Assembly (NCBI RefSeq): GCF_037975245.1
Contig: NC_092579.1
Coordinates: 11,642,678 to 11,706,677, forward strand
Length of the DNA stretch: 64,000 nucleotides
From: Apostichopus japonicus
Lineage: Eukaryota; Echinodermata; Holothuroidea; Aspidochirotida; Stichopodidae
Direction of reading: 5' to 3'
In this document: in pieces, positions 22,642-35,600 of the stretch
How the letters are laid out: each line of letters opens with the position of its first letter
Position numbering within the stretch: position 1 is the first letter of the stretch
Translations under genes and position numbers: made by a program
Notes under the pieces: generated by a model
Seen by the model: the letters and a program-made list of their open reading frames with translations, nothing else
Database searches by the model: none
What the model was told of the DNA's origin: nothing

Positions 22642-23991
22642 GGAGACCTATCCTTGGGAGATGTTCTGGAGTTCGAAGTGACTCCTTCCCCCCCCCCCCC
22701 CTTCGCTTTTTGAAGCAAATGGTGTATTCCGGAAGCCAGATAAAGCACAGTTGGCGAGAGCTATTGAGGAGTTAGCAAATGGGCAGTCAGAGGCAGCGAT
22801 AACCAGTGATATCCCAAAGACTGAGAGTTATGTATTAGATGGCGGTTCACTGATGCATCGAGTTCCCTGGGATAAAGGCACTACATATGACACCATCGCC
22901 AACTGTTATGCAGATTTCACCCTTAGAAACTATGGCACTGCAACTGTTGTCTTTGATGGGTACCAAGAGACACCATCTACCAATGACAGCACTCACGAGA
23001 GACGGCAACACAGGCAGCACCCACTGGTGAGCGTAACCCCTGGAGCAGTGTTCCGTGGAACAAAGGATGAGTTTCTCTCAAGGGGAAGTAACAAACAGGC
23101 ACTAATCAACATGATAAGCAATAGGCTTCGAGAGAAAGGATGTCATGTAGTCAACTGTCAGGCAGATGCGGACTGTGACATTGTTCATGCCGCCATTGCA
23201 GCTTCCGAAACTGGAACAACTACTCTAGTTGGAGAAGACACCGACTTGTTGGTTCTTCTCTTGTTCTATATGAACCCAGAAAACAAAACTTTGTTCTTCC
23301 GGTCTAACGACAAATCCAGGCACCAAGTTCGAGTTTATAACATTAATGAGCTCAAACTTCTGCTGGGTCAAACCATGTGCTCTCACTTGCTGTTCATCCA
23401 TGCTATTTGGTGTGGGGGAAAAGTCGTTGTTCCAGAAGATTATCGAGGGGGACAAAGACCTAGTTTCGTGTGCAGTTCGTTTTGAGAGTGTCGGAGAAAC
23501 ATCTGACACTATTGAACAATGTGGAAACAAAGCAATGGCGTTACTCTTTGGTGGAAAAGCAACAGAGGATCTAGCCAAGCTGAGACATAAGGTATTGAGG
23601 AAGAAGGTTGCTTCTGGTGACAAGTTTTGTTACTCCAGAACGGCTACCCCCGACTGCGTCAGCGACGAAATTCCACTCATTGAGGTGTTACTATCAAATC
23701 AGAGCTTGGTGCGGCCAGGAGAAAGACCTCCATGCAACGGACTGGGGCTGGAAGCTTGAGAACAATCTATTCAAGCCTGTAATGTGTGACAAGTCGCCTG
23801 CCCCTGACTGCTTACTCAAGGTTGTACATTGTAACTGTCAAACCGCGTGTACAATGAGGCGGTGTACTTGACGAGGGTATGGATTACCCTGCACAGCAGC
23901 ATGTGGACCATGCCAAGTGGATTTCTGTGAGAACCCCTTTAACCAGACACTGGGACCAGACATTGAATCCGATGATGACGTTGACGTGTAG
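22642..23991 (+). pseudogene. Broken mobile-element-type gene with PIN/FEN-like acidic motifs and a Cys-rich tail
   Basis: Coding similarity starts right after the left arm (GDLSLGDVLEFEV), so the 5' part is missing. A poly-C run (about 22690) shifts the frame before SLFEANGVFRKPDKA. The main open stretch (to 23485) has VLDGGSLMHRV, TATVVFDGYQ, QADADCDIVHAAIAA and LVGEDTDLLVLLL. Its spaced Asp residues resemble PIN/FEN-type nuclease folds. A small deletion near 23402 changes frame (LFGVGEKSLFQKI follows), another shift lies near 23615, and then come SFVTPERLPPTASATKFHS and WGWKLENNLFKPVM. There is an in-frame TGA at 23869, then a Cys-rich end (YGLPCTAACGPCQVDFC) and TAG at 23989. I recall similar uncharacterised, repeated proteins in cnidarian and echinoderm genomes. 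The nuclease reading is an inference. Confidence 0.7.
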
Positions 23992-24747
23992 AATACATAG
24001 GTATATGTGACCCTGTTGCACTAGGTTAATTGTCATATCCTCAGAATGCTGGTCCTAATGTTTATATCATTCCTCCACAACATCCTAATGTCATCTGAAA
24101 TGTTACGTGTATAGCCCAAGGGCACAACCACTTGGAGGCTCACGCCCAAACCTCATGTGGAACCTCAACTTCTGGCAGAGAAACGAAAACTTATCGGGGA
24201 TTGAGCGCCTCCAACACAATCTGACTGGGACCCCCGTACCTTTTATACGTGGTTGCGCCCTTGGTATAGCTACTTGAAAATGAGCATCAATTGGTTGCTG
24301 ACGTAATTCGATGTCGTTTCTACTTCATGAACAAGTCAATTCGAGTAGGTTCCCTTCTATGTATTACATCTGCCTGGTTTCGTTTGAAAATTATGTGTTA
24401 ATTTCAACCTAATCGGCTGATATATGTTAATTTTGGGTCACATACGTCATCCCTACCCTATGGTGACGTCATATAACATTGAAAATGTGCTTATTTGGTA
24501 TTCTAGCATCATGTTCCTATAGGTTGGTAATACATTTCATATGCCAAAATTGAAGTATAAGGAGGTTTTCGGTACATTGAAGCCTTTGGGGTCCGCCATT
24601 TTGGAATTATGCAAATTAACCCCTTTCCCGGGGTCCGATTTTGGGAGACTTTTTTTCTGGAGATGTCAGTAACCTATAGAGCGACTTAAAGCAAAAAAAC
24701 CTTTTGTTGCAATTTTTTTGAGGTCAAATCCTATATTGACCCGACTA
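23610..24747. repeat. Right arm of the palindrome
   Basis: Reverse complement of the left arm. It contains the 3' half of the broken gene up to its stop at 23991, its 3' flank, the second copy of the nested MITE (24117-24263), and an outer end reading CCCGACTA. Confidence 0.9.
24117..24263. mobile_element. Nested MITE in the right arm (same insertion, inverted)
   Basis: Mirror copy of 21986-22133 with the same flanks (GTATAGCC and GTATAGCT). One insertion is present in both arms, so the MITE was there before the arm was duplicated. Confidence 0.8.
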
Positions 24748-25366
24748 TACGTATAAAGTTACACAGAAGACGAATACCAATTTTGAGAAAAGTCACTCTA
24801 GATAAAGCCTGAGCACGAAAACCAAATGACTTAACTGATCCACTCTCAGCCCCAGTCCCTTACATCGGGAATATTAGGCCTAAACTCCTTTGAATTCCTC
24901 TCTCTGAGACATATTTTGTAATTTGACATTCAACTCAAAACGCCGCATAGTCTGTTTGGTTAGTAGGCCCTACCGATGTACATATGTTTTTGCTATTGGC
25001 CTGTTGCACACCTGCTTGGAAAAATCTGTCCACATATTTCCTTCCACCGTTCATCTCTGCAATGCCAGACAAAACAATTACAGCTAAATCTTCTTCATTC
25101 GTCTCACAGTCGCGTAGCTCAGCTTATTGTATTTGCCTGGCTGCTCCAAATACTTGAAATAATCTAAATGCTAGAATGCCTTTCTCTTACTAGCTCAGGT
25201 AGTAGCTAAATATGTATGTTATCATCGGGACCTTTTTGTCACACACTGACATACACACACTATAGCCTTCCTTCTTTTTTTTGGGGGGGGGGGGGGGTGG
25301 GTTGAGAGCGCATCAGTTGTTTCGTTGTTTGGTGTTCGTGCCCAGGTTTTTTCAGTACCTGTGTGG

Positions 25367-25480
25367 CATGCTTCAAAGCACTTGTACTAACAGTATAAGA
25401 TCAGTACGAATATCCTGTTTAGGAAATGCTTGGGAATATTAATACTGTCAGTACGAGTACTTCAAAGAAGTTCAAAGCAT
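25367..25480. repeat. Hairpin element, copy 2
   Basis: The left arm CATGCTTCAAAGCACTTGTA and the right arm (about 25441-25480, TACTTCAAAG...TTCAAAGCAT) pair imperfectly. It is related to the hairpin at 16781-16897 but more diverged. Confidence 0.75.
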
Positions 25481-27017
25481 AAATTACGAAGACAGAACAA
25501 AGTATGTATATTTTGTTTTTGTATTTTTTAGATCCTCTTGCAAGCAGGAACTCGCGAAGAAGCCTCATTTACTATCAAAGCAGCAAGCTGACCGAAGTCA
25601 GTCTCTTAAATTCATATTAAACGTCCATGATTATGAATTGTCAACAACTATGTAACCGGACGACATACATTAATCTTGGAGTGACTCCAACCGGGGACCT
25701 TATGAGTGTGTGGTATAATTCACGATGATATATATAAGCATGTGGTATGATTGTGTGGTATCAGCTTATACCAAAGTGGTATAAGCAGTAGAAATTTATC
25801 ACGAATGGCTTGCATACACAGACGACAGTCGCGAATGACTCACCAGACATTAACCAAGATACAGATGTAAAGGGACTGGGGTTTTGGGTGAATCAATTTG
25901 TCTGGTTTTCGTCCCCATGCTCTCCATCTTGGTGAATTTTCTTCAATAGTACGTGTTTGCTTATGTAGGCTATGTTTATGTGTGTATGTTTCTATGTAGG
26001 TTTGTATGTGTACTTTCAGTCATTGTGTGATTCTTATCTCTTTCTTGTGTCCATCATGACTGACTGTCTTACAGCTTGCTCCCATTGGTAAATTGTTACA
26101 TATTTCTTCTACTTTTTGAAAAGACTGAACCGGAAATAATGTTCAAACCAGAGCAGCAGCGTGTCAATATTCGCTTCAGAGACTTATATCGTCTTGTTCG
26201 CTTTTAGAGAACTCTAGTTAATTTTCAGAAAGAGCGCCATCGATTCAAGTTCACCGCCTGAAAACGATGCCTCTTGGTCCGTGTAATCCTACAGTTAATA
26301 CTTAAACCAGACGAACGCGGATCAGGAGAGGTTAGGAGAAGGGAAGGGTCGGGTTCACCAAGCCACGGTCCACCAGCAAATCCGACGATACGAATATAAC
26401 AATCATGTTATGATTGTTATCAATGGGAACACCTGGGAAAATTTCCAAATCGATTTACATACGTCAGTGATCGTGTACGGTATTTCAAAGATTCAACCAC
26501 TTTGTTTTCTCAATTGACCTTGAGATACGGACATATTAAATCCACTTTGTGCACTGAATTATCTATAAATATCAGATCATAACATTATTAAATGATATAA
26601 GCCCCCCACCCCACAACCCCCTCTTCTGCTCTGCCCCATCAATTTGACCTTTTTTTTTGGTTATTTCCATTCCGCGTTGTAGTGATACTATCAATATCAA
26701 GCTATATGTAAACAACTAATGAACCACATCTGATGAAACAGGCTGGATTTGTTTCCCTGGAGTTTGCCCCCATTTTGTGACTTCTCTTACAAGCTATACT
26801 TATAAGCAGACAACAGACAGAAGAAAATATGTCAAAAATCTGGTAAAGCCCCCACCCCGTCCAAGTCATAAAGACCTACCCACCCCTCCTCCCCCGAAAC
26901 CATCCATTCCACCCCCTCCACCATAAAATTTAAAGCTACCTATTTCATGATGTTAAAACTAATTAATCTCAAGGTTTTACATGTAAGTGAAATAAATCCA
27001 TCTACTATTAAAATAAA

Positions 27018-27075
27018 GAAATGACTAAATAAATGACTAAATAAATGACTAAATAAATAAATAATAAATAAATGT
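27018..27075. repeat. Short AAATGACTAAAT-type tandem repeat
   Basis: Repeats of AAATGACTAAAT grading into AAATAAAT units. Confidence 0.8.
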
Positions 27076-28321
27076 AAATAAAATAAACTACACTTCAACA
27101 ACTTCAATCCTACCAGTAGTTTGGTTCTTCTATTGTGTTGTGTTATTTCTTGATGTCTCTTTGTTTTCTTCGTTTCTCAGTCTTTGCACAACGTCGCTAC
27201 CCACTAGCCTCCCCCCACCAGAAAAACAATATGTGCCCCCCTAAAATTATTTTCGTTTTTAAAGTAGTTTCTCCTTTACCCCTAGAAAAGCACTGGGCCT
27301 CATAAAACAAAGAGATCTAGCTATTCCCTGCTGACCCCCGCTCCCCCATCAACCCCAGCTCCCCCCGCTCCCCCACCAATCCCTGTCTCCAGCTTCAAAA
27401 ACACAGTGAATGAAGAATCAGAAAACACAGAAGAAAAGTGACAACAGATATAGTTTTTTTTTTTTCATTTTTATTAAGACCACTTCTAAAATAGTGATAT
27501 TGTTCCTAATAAATTTACATGATATCTGATGGAGTTGTAGACATAAATGCGAAGAAAGGACAACAATTGTTTGTAGAACGTACCAAGGTTTGCAGAGAAG
27601 ACACATAAATACAACAGTGAACATGACTATAACATTTAAAACCAGCCTCAAAAGTGTTTGACATGGTGATAAAAAACACTGACGTTATAAAGCATATGCG
27701 GAGGAAATAAACAGAAAGAAGACTCGAAAAGAAAAAACAGTTGTCGATTTCAACGAATATAGGATGATCTCGGAAGAACAGAGTTCTCCCCTCTCTTGAC
27801 AAATTCTGGCCTGCATCAAAACAGGAATCATTTCATCATGGTGACTATGTATCATATTGACAATATAAAATACTGATTACAGAAGTTTTATTATCAAAAT
27901 CTGTTGCTAGGATAATTTTTACTTTTGATTGTATTCCATATCTAAAATCAAAATGAATGACATCTACCAAGGAATTCTTGTTGTTGTTATAATTAACTAA
28001 TTCAGAGTTCATATTTTAATGAATTTGTCAGAGTCAAATATTAACTTTGATGTTGATAATAACATAAGTTTACTTCCAATCGAAATCTGTGATTTTTTTT
28101 AAAAACCTGTAATTGTTTATTATGCTTTTAAATATAATTTATTCATACAAAATATAGCTGATGAAATATATTACTATGGGCAAACACTACATACAAAGAC
28201 TTCTCAACTGTTGATTTTTATTCCTATTCATCTCTTTCATGCATATTCATCAATTTCATTCAGGATTGGGCTTGTCACTGCCACCCAGTTGAAACAATTC
28301 TTGTCTGTACTGCAATCATGT

Positions 28322-28440
28322 CCTACTTCAAAGCACTCCTACTGGCAGTATGAATATCCCTGCCTTGTTTCTATCAGATAGATGGTTAGGAACTGTTCAT
28401 ACTGTCAGTATGAGTGCATTGAAGCACCATATTGAAGGAC
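28322..28440. repeat. Hairpin element, copy 3
   Basis: The left arm TACTTCAAAGCACTCCTACT and the right arm around 28391-28430 (GTTCATACTGTCAGTATGAG) form a diverged version of the 16781 hairpin. It is followed by AGGACAGTATAGAG, the same flank as copy 1, so the full element is probably longer than the hairpin. Confidence 0.75.
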
Positions 28441-31434
28441 AGTATAGAGTGGTATTAGCATTAGGAAACTGTCCCCAACTGGCTGGTGGTGATCACTGCT
28501 GTAAATCATGACTAATTACAATTAATAAACAAGATGGCAATGAATGTCAAATCTTCTTCAAATGTCATAAAAAATGTTATTTATAGTTTTCAGTGTCATG
28601 TTTCTTCCAATATTTCTTCAATAATTTGACTGCATTAATTTTCCGTCAGATATTATATCAATTATCAAACCTTGCTCTATAAATATTAAATGACAATTTA
28701 ATAATCACCCATTAGTTAGTTCAGTGAATCATGGTTATGCAAATGACTTCAACCACATGTTTATTCATGAGATTTTTAACCTATCACCTGTGACCGAAGA
28801 TCAGACTCTTAACAAACAAGAAACCAGACAGTTGGTTATTGGATGAGACGTATTATTTTGATCTGTTACAGACCAAAAAAACAGGGAAGAGATACAGATT
28901 CAATTGTTTTTTCTCAAATTGATCAGGGAACAAAGAAATCATTTGAAAATTGTCAAGTTATAGAAAATTGTTTCTGAGTTGCGTCCATCTTGACATTTTC
29001 TGGTATATGTGGCACGAGTAGAAAATTAATTCATCTTTTTATGAGTCAACTTTTCTGCTATGGTTTTATTCCAGTTCTAGTGTCTAAATACAAACCTCCT
29101 CTACATTAAATAATTTAAAACTCTCTCTCTAAAGTTGAGTTGCTTCAATAATTTGGTGACTGAGTTGTGTTTACAATTTTCTCATTGTGGTTATCTACTG
29201 TCATGGGCTAAGTATATAACAGTACGATAAAACAAGACACAAAAACTGGAAAAAAAAAAAAAAATTTTAAATCTAAAATATTTTTTTGAAATAATTTGTT
29301 TGATGAGATGGGCTTTATGAGTTACTATATCATAAAAAGAAAAGTAAATTAAAGAAAAGGAAAGAAAGAGTTGTTATTTTCTTTATTACGAGATTAAATA
29401 TCTTCTCTTGTAGCACACGAAGATGAGGATCGGATCGCATCACATTACACGAGAGTAGTTTATAATACAGATTTGTCTTGTCTTAAAAAAAAAAATCATT
29501 GCACTCTTTTATGTTCCTCAAGTTGGAACCTCCGAAAAACTTCTGAACTTAAAACAGTCGCTAAGATAAAAATGAGGTAAACCTTATAAATAAGCGAGTA
29601 ATAATGTAAAAAATGTAAAATATCCGAAAACAAACGAGAAAAAAACAGGGAAAATGAAACTTAAAAATCAGTCGAGCCTAGCTGTGGCTTTAAAAACTAC
29701 ACCAGCAACCTATTTTTTTTTTTTTTCACATTTACAAAATCTTTTTTTTTCTTCTAACATCTTATGAAATAACACTTTACAAGGTGTATACAATGATTAA
29801 ATCTTAAAAAAAAGAGTGATGAATAAATATATGCACAAAATGAGTTATAAACAGATGATGACAATATCTGTTAACATCTCAAAGAAGCTGATTGATGCTG
29901 TAATCCTAGATGTAAATCAATACCACATGTTATTAATTACTTTCAAAATACTGACCAATGAAAGATTAATGAAAATATTTAAAGTTTACTCTAGTATTTC
30001 AGGTTATGTTACCACTAATCTAGAACCCCCTCCACCACCAACACAAACAGTTTCAATCCCCCCTCCCCCTACCCTCCATGTATATAGACATAATTTACTT
30101 GTGTGGTGGCGGCTAAACTGAATGCAACAGTGACAGTTCAAAAGTCTGTTTGATGCCGATAACCAGTGAAGTCTTTGACATTTGTTCATACTGATATTTC
30201 CGCAACAGACAAGTGATTGTGTTGAAAATGTGAGTTCATATCTATGTGTTTTTCATCGAAATGCTTCACCTATTGTTAACTGTCAACATGGTAGTAAGTT
30301 ATGCAGAGCTAACCAACCCATCCAGTCCTGTTCAAAAACTCAAATTCTACACTTGTGATCATTTTTAAGAGTACTTTATTTAAGTACTTATCTACCTTCG
30401 TGCAATATTCAACACATCTATTTCTGAACTCCTCTATTCATTCCTTATGACAAACCTCTTTTATAAAAAGGATTGACATATAACCACTTAGTCCTCACAC
30501 AATCTCTTCTTGTCTTTGTTTTAACCCTTTCAATCCCTTAATATTCCCAGCTTACCTGAAATATTCATGTACGAAAATAATTTACTAATATCTAAACATG
30601 ATCGCAAAAAGTAAAAACGTCAACCTGCTATCCCTCCCTTTTGCACCATCTACTCCCTTTTGCCCCCCTCCCCCCCCCGCCATTACCCTCCTTTCCTTCA
30701 ACCCACCACCTACCTCTGTCACCCTTAGTGGTTTACATCCTCTCACAACATCTTCAAAAATCAGCTCTGAGAAATGAAAATATACCTAAAGCACCCTTTG
30801 TATTTGTGAAGTATCTTTTTTTTAAATTTCACGGAAGAAAGCTGACTGGAGTAGTTTTCACTACTAGTAGAACACAAATAGCACACAATACTTCAAAAAT
30901 CAAGGTTGCAGACTCAGGTATTTAACCTTCTAAGAAAATAAACAAAGAAATAGGGAAGGTAGATTGTATCACGTTTTGCCACGCTGCTCGGATTGACTTT
31001 TTCAAAACCTTGAAAAAAAAACTCAGCATTTAGTAAATCTTCTAATATTATTTTTACAGGCACTGGTGAGGACAGACCAGCGACGTATCTCTAGTGTTCC
31101 TCTAATGTACAAACATGTAGCGAACCATGTGCAGAACATCGTATGTACCTTGCATTTTTCGAGTCTTTTTCAAGCATTTTCAAGTCTTTTTCAAACATTT
31201 TCAAGTCTTTCTCATGAAAGTTCAAGAACATTCTAAAGATTAATTTTGATCATTTCAAAGACTGTATGACAAGAAAACTTTCATGTAAGGAATTCAATTG
31301 TTCAGACCAATCCAACTTGATGATATTAACAGCAAAATATGAGAATGAGACATTTTTCTATCTCTATTCTGACCTTTTTATATAACTTCTTCCAAAGCCA
31401 TGAGAATCATGTGTCATTTTGAAATCATTTACAG

Positions 31435-31502
31435 CTAGCGGATAGCCGTGGTTTTGAGACCTTTGCGAACAAAACCATCTGATTCTTCAGGCAAGTAGAG
31501 TG
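31435..31502 (-). CDS. Candidate terminal exon of an unidentified minus-strand gene
   Basis: The acceptor is TTCCTGCATAG|CA, followed by a short frame ending at TAG (31437-31435). It encodes LYLPEESDGFVRKGLKTTAI plus Arg. It enters with two bases, compatible with a phase-1 donor at the end of the candidate exon 32378-32605. The residue mix looks protein-like and the splice site is good, but I do not recognise the family. A chance frame remains possible. Confidence 0.45.
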
Positions 31503-32377
31503 CTATGCAGGAACTATTAATAAAGAGGTAGAAATTTAATCTGCACTCTCTGGTTGACACCGGATTCTTGGCATGAAATGTCACCAGAAGAAAACCTTAC
31601 TCATATTTCCCACTGTAACATACTCATATCAAAGATATTTAACCTTTGCCCCCAATACACATGAAACGTATTCCTGCCTTCCAGTGGGAGATGTATAGTA
31701 AGGAAGGGGGGGGGGGTTATAATCCACAAACAGTTGGAGACCAAATTTTCCTGCTGATTAATTTCACTGTGACAAATGCCAAATCTTCATGTATAGGTTA
31801 TTACACATTACTGTGTAATGTGTCAGATACCAAGATCTATTGTGCATTGCAAACAGATTTGAGAGATGTTACATATTCGTAAAGTAAATTATGGATGGCT
31901 CCTGTTCGTTACCTTCTGATATTACACAGAATTTAAACACACACACTTTAATGATAGTGTTGGCAAAGTTAGGAAAAACCTGGTAAGAATCTACACCTAT
32001 AGGAAACTGTTCCTCTCTTTTTGTTTGTTTTTTGAGACATCATAATGTTATGAACCCCTTTTTGTCTGCTTATGAAATCAATAATAATTATTCACTATGA
32101 ATATTCATATCTATGAAATTCTGAGAAAAAAAAGGAAGAAGAATAGAGAGAGAGAGAGAGGCAAGATCCTGCATTTTGGAAATAACAGATACGAAAGGGA
32201 AGTTGGTTGGGAGGACAAAAAAAAGAAAAAAAGAAGTAACCTCAAAGGATTAGAAAGTAAATATATGATAAAATGTCTAAAAGTGAAAGTAAAAACAGGT
32301 GAAAGATAGCATACATTCATAGTCTAAAAACCGAATACAATGGCTTCCACCAACTTTGTGTCCTCCGACTGAAGCAC

Positions 32378-32605
32378 CAGTCCGTGGACCCGTTAAAAGG
32401 TTTTCATGCGTGACAGGCAAGATTGCGTAAAAGTTGGCCACATCAGTGAACTGCTCCTCTCCTGTTTCCGATTTCAGGAAATCTCTCCCATATAACTGTC
32501 TGAATCCTCCATTTTCTGGGCAAGTCACGTGAGGAAGCTCTCTGTGCAGTGTTAGCTTAGTCAGTACGGTGTGTATCTGGCGTAGGCTCCTCTGTATAAA
32601 CTTGC
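32378..32605 (-). CDS. Candidate internal exon of an unidentified minus-strand gene
   Basis: The acceptor is TTTATCTGCAG|GC, then an open frame of 75 codons. It includes KFIQRSLRQIHTVLTKL, ELPHVTCPENGGFRQLYG and EEQFTDVANFYAILPVTHEN. Composition looks globular and unlike translated repeat. I place the donor at CGGACTG|GTGCTT (32378/32377), which gives phase 1 and fits the exon at 31435-31502. If this weak donor is wrong, the frame runs on to a stop at 32277. No upstream exon was found. The exon does not fit the exit phase of the nearest RBFOX exon, so it is probably a different gene. Confidence 0.55.
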
Positions 32606-35600
32606 CTGCAGATAAACACAAAGAGTTACAATGAAAATAAAAAGAGGTATATTCAACGATATTTTACTCAGTTTTATGCAGAATGTTTCCTATTATACAA
32701 TTGACCAATTGTTAGCTCTACTCTTTGTTAAGAAGACAATGTTTTAGTACATTGGGTTTGATCCCCCCTCCCCCACCCCTTTTATTCAACAGTGAAGTAA
32801 TTTCTGCATTATTTATAAGAGCTGCTAATGTATTAAACAACACCGCTATCTCACATTTCATGTCAGTCTTTTGTAAAAAAAAAAACAATCAGAAAAACAG
32901 GAAAAAAACCCAGAAAAAACCCATGGGAACTAGACCTATTTTTATGTTTGGTTAAATTTGTCTTTGACCTAATAGAATTGATCAGTATGGTACTAATAGT
33001 TCACTATAGTGTCTTTTTTAATGAACTTTCCTAGTATGTCAGATATTGTGCAAAGTGTGTAACTGAGGTACAATAAGGTGTGGTTTTCTTTACTGTTGTG
33101 CTTGTGTGTTTCTTTGATTCTTGCAGTCGAATCCTGTTTCGCAATTTAAACTCTACATCCCTACAGACTACCATTCATTTACACCCAACATTTCAAAGGA
33201 AAGCTATGAATTTTTACTGCCATCAGCAGAAGGTTCAATTAATAGGTGGTATCAATTAATTTTATCAAATTATTTAAAATGAAACCTTCAGCACAAAAGT
33301 TTTAAACTAGCCTATGGTAAAAACTACCTTTAATTTATATTCACTTGATTTAGGATAACAACTTCAAGCCAAAGTCTTGTATGTAAAATAGGCTAGGTTG
33401 GCTACATCCACTACAAAAGTGTGGTAGGCAATATGCTAAATATTGATGGTTTTTTGACAATGACCAGACCTTCTCAAGGTTTTATACAGTATATGTTGTT
33501 GTGACCCTAATGCTAATATTATACTCTTTTGTGCACATACTGTAAATTTACATGGTATGGAAATGCTAAGCTGCAAAAGCACAAACACAACTATTTTAAG
33601 TGACTTCACAGATCAAAGCCAATCCCTTTTTATTTTTACTTTATGATTTAAGACAAATAATCATGAAAGTAAGAAAATGGGATTTCCTCTGCCAGTTGTT
33701 GGCAGAAGAAAATTATTTTCCACAAGACTGAAAGCTCGTTGAATCTCATATACCAGACGTAGAAAATCAATTTTTGTCAACCATGATATTAAAGATTAAT
33801 TGAAGTAGAGTGTTAGCCAACATTGATTTTTTCCTTTATATTGAAGAAGCTGGGAATGAAAAATATCCTTGAGGGCTGCAATCAATCGTTATTTTTAAAA
33901 TTGGTCAGAATTGATTTATCATCAAATACCATCGCAGAAATTATGAATGTCAAAACGTCAGTGGGATGGTTTTTTATAATGTCAACGTTTTAAAATATTC
34001 ATCAGAAAACATTGAATTTGGGCCCTATTAATGACCTGTATGGTTTTCATTACACACCATAAGGTATTGATTTATCTTATCCGATCTATTGTTGATTAAT
34101 CCTATTAATAAATATTAAAATAATATAGCACAAATATTAGCTGCTAACTGTTTTGAAATTGTGTGTCTTGCTGGTTCATTATTGACAAACTGGTGGTTAT
34201 CATTCAACATCTATTTTTATGGTAAACAGAGATTTTGCTGAGAGTTTGAGAGTTTCTTGTTGCAAATCTTCCCTTTAATTGTTCAAGATTGCAATTATCT
34301 TGTATAAACTTGTTGATCAGAGGAATCGATTCTTGCAGATAGTCAGTGAAATGCATCCTGATTCTACTGTTGATGATTCAGTCAAATATTTAAAAAAAAC
34401 AAAAAATCAAAAAGACTCAAATTACCAGATCATACTTCAACTTCCAAACATTGCTAAAAATAATATAATTTTTGTCTTTTGAAATTTTTGATTAGGAATT
34501 ATTAGTCCTTTTTCAGACTGCCAAAAACTAATAAGGAATACAATATATCTTTGACGAACATTTTATGATACGTAACTGAGCAAAGCCTGTGAGATGCAGA
34601 AATGAAATGCAATTCGTTGTGAAATAAAAATTTGAGTAATTTTTAAGTGTCATCTTAGTCCAATAATAATAATTTTAATAGCTACTACTAATTAAAATAC
34701 TCTTATTTCAGGTAAGTTTAAGCAGAAAATATTCAACTTACTTTAATCTTTCTATCATAATTCATTTGTTCTCATAAATTATATTCACATTTCGAGGTTA
34801 AAGGAGAAGAAGAAGAAGATGAAGAAAACAAAGGAATAATTTAAAGAATGTGCTCTCTACACAGTATACAGCATGTGGGAAAAAGGCACAGCGTGTGTGT
34901 ATAGACTAACTAACATATGATAGAGAAGAGTTTAAAATGAACATTATATCTAAAGATCAAACACAAATACAGGAATATCTTGGCATTAATTATTCTAAAT
35001 AAACTAAACACATTCCTTTTGCAATTTTGATGAACAAAGCCTACAATTGTCTCACTATTTTCCCTTCTCCTTCTAATTGTTATTTTTTGGGGCGGAGGGA
35101 GGGGGGGGTGGAACTATTCCTCAATGAAGCAACTACCATAAACTGGAAATTAATATCCTATATGTGTATGTTTTACAAAGAGCTCTGTATGGTAAGGATT
35201 AGTTGTATAACACCAATGGTGTGACTATGAGCAATAAGACACTAATACTTTTGTATGAAGCACATACTGAGTTCATTGAAACCTAAACTAACTTCCTAAA
35301 ATAACATAAATAAAAAAGGAAAATTGAAATAAAAAAAAAGAGAAAAAGGATAATAAAACGGAGGGAAAAATCCAAGAGTTTTTTTTTTTTCTTTTTCTTA
35401 TTTTTCCTTATCTCAAGCAAGTATGGTGGTGAAGTCTTTGCAATTATGATATCAGAGAAAGAAAATTTTGTTCTGCCGTTCCCAAATATTTCAGAAAAAG
35501 AAAGAAATGAAAGATGTAGACAAATGAATAGAAGAATCAGCAGATATGTTAATACCACCATCAATATTCATACATACAGATGCATATTCATCATACTACA

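Larger units (their letters stand above)
21492..24747. mobile_element. 3.26-kb palindromic (foldback) element with 1.15-kb inverted arms
   Basis: The outer ends are TAGTCGGGTCAATAT on the left and its reverse complement on the right. They are flanked by TAC on both sides (21489-21491, 24748-24750), a possible 3-bp target duplication that could also be chance. Arms 21492-22640 and 23610-24747 are close reverse complements, separated by 969 bp. The right arm plus spacer carries a broken gene, and the left arm carries an inverted copy of that gene's 3' half and 3' flank. The outer parts of the arms are non-coding. I cannot name the superfamily. Confidence 0.85.
24751..31434. other. Intergenic or 3' UTR region without recognised genes
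   Basis: About 6.7 kb with no convincing exon on either strand. It contains two hairpin-family copies (25367-25480, 28322-28440), a poly-G run near 25284, and an AAATGACTAAAT-type short repeat (about 27018-27075). Part of it may be 3' UTR of the candidate minus-strand gene ending at 31435. Confidence 0.5.
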
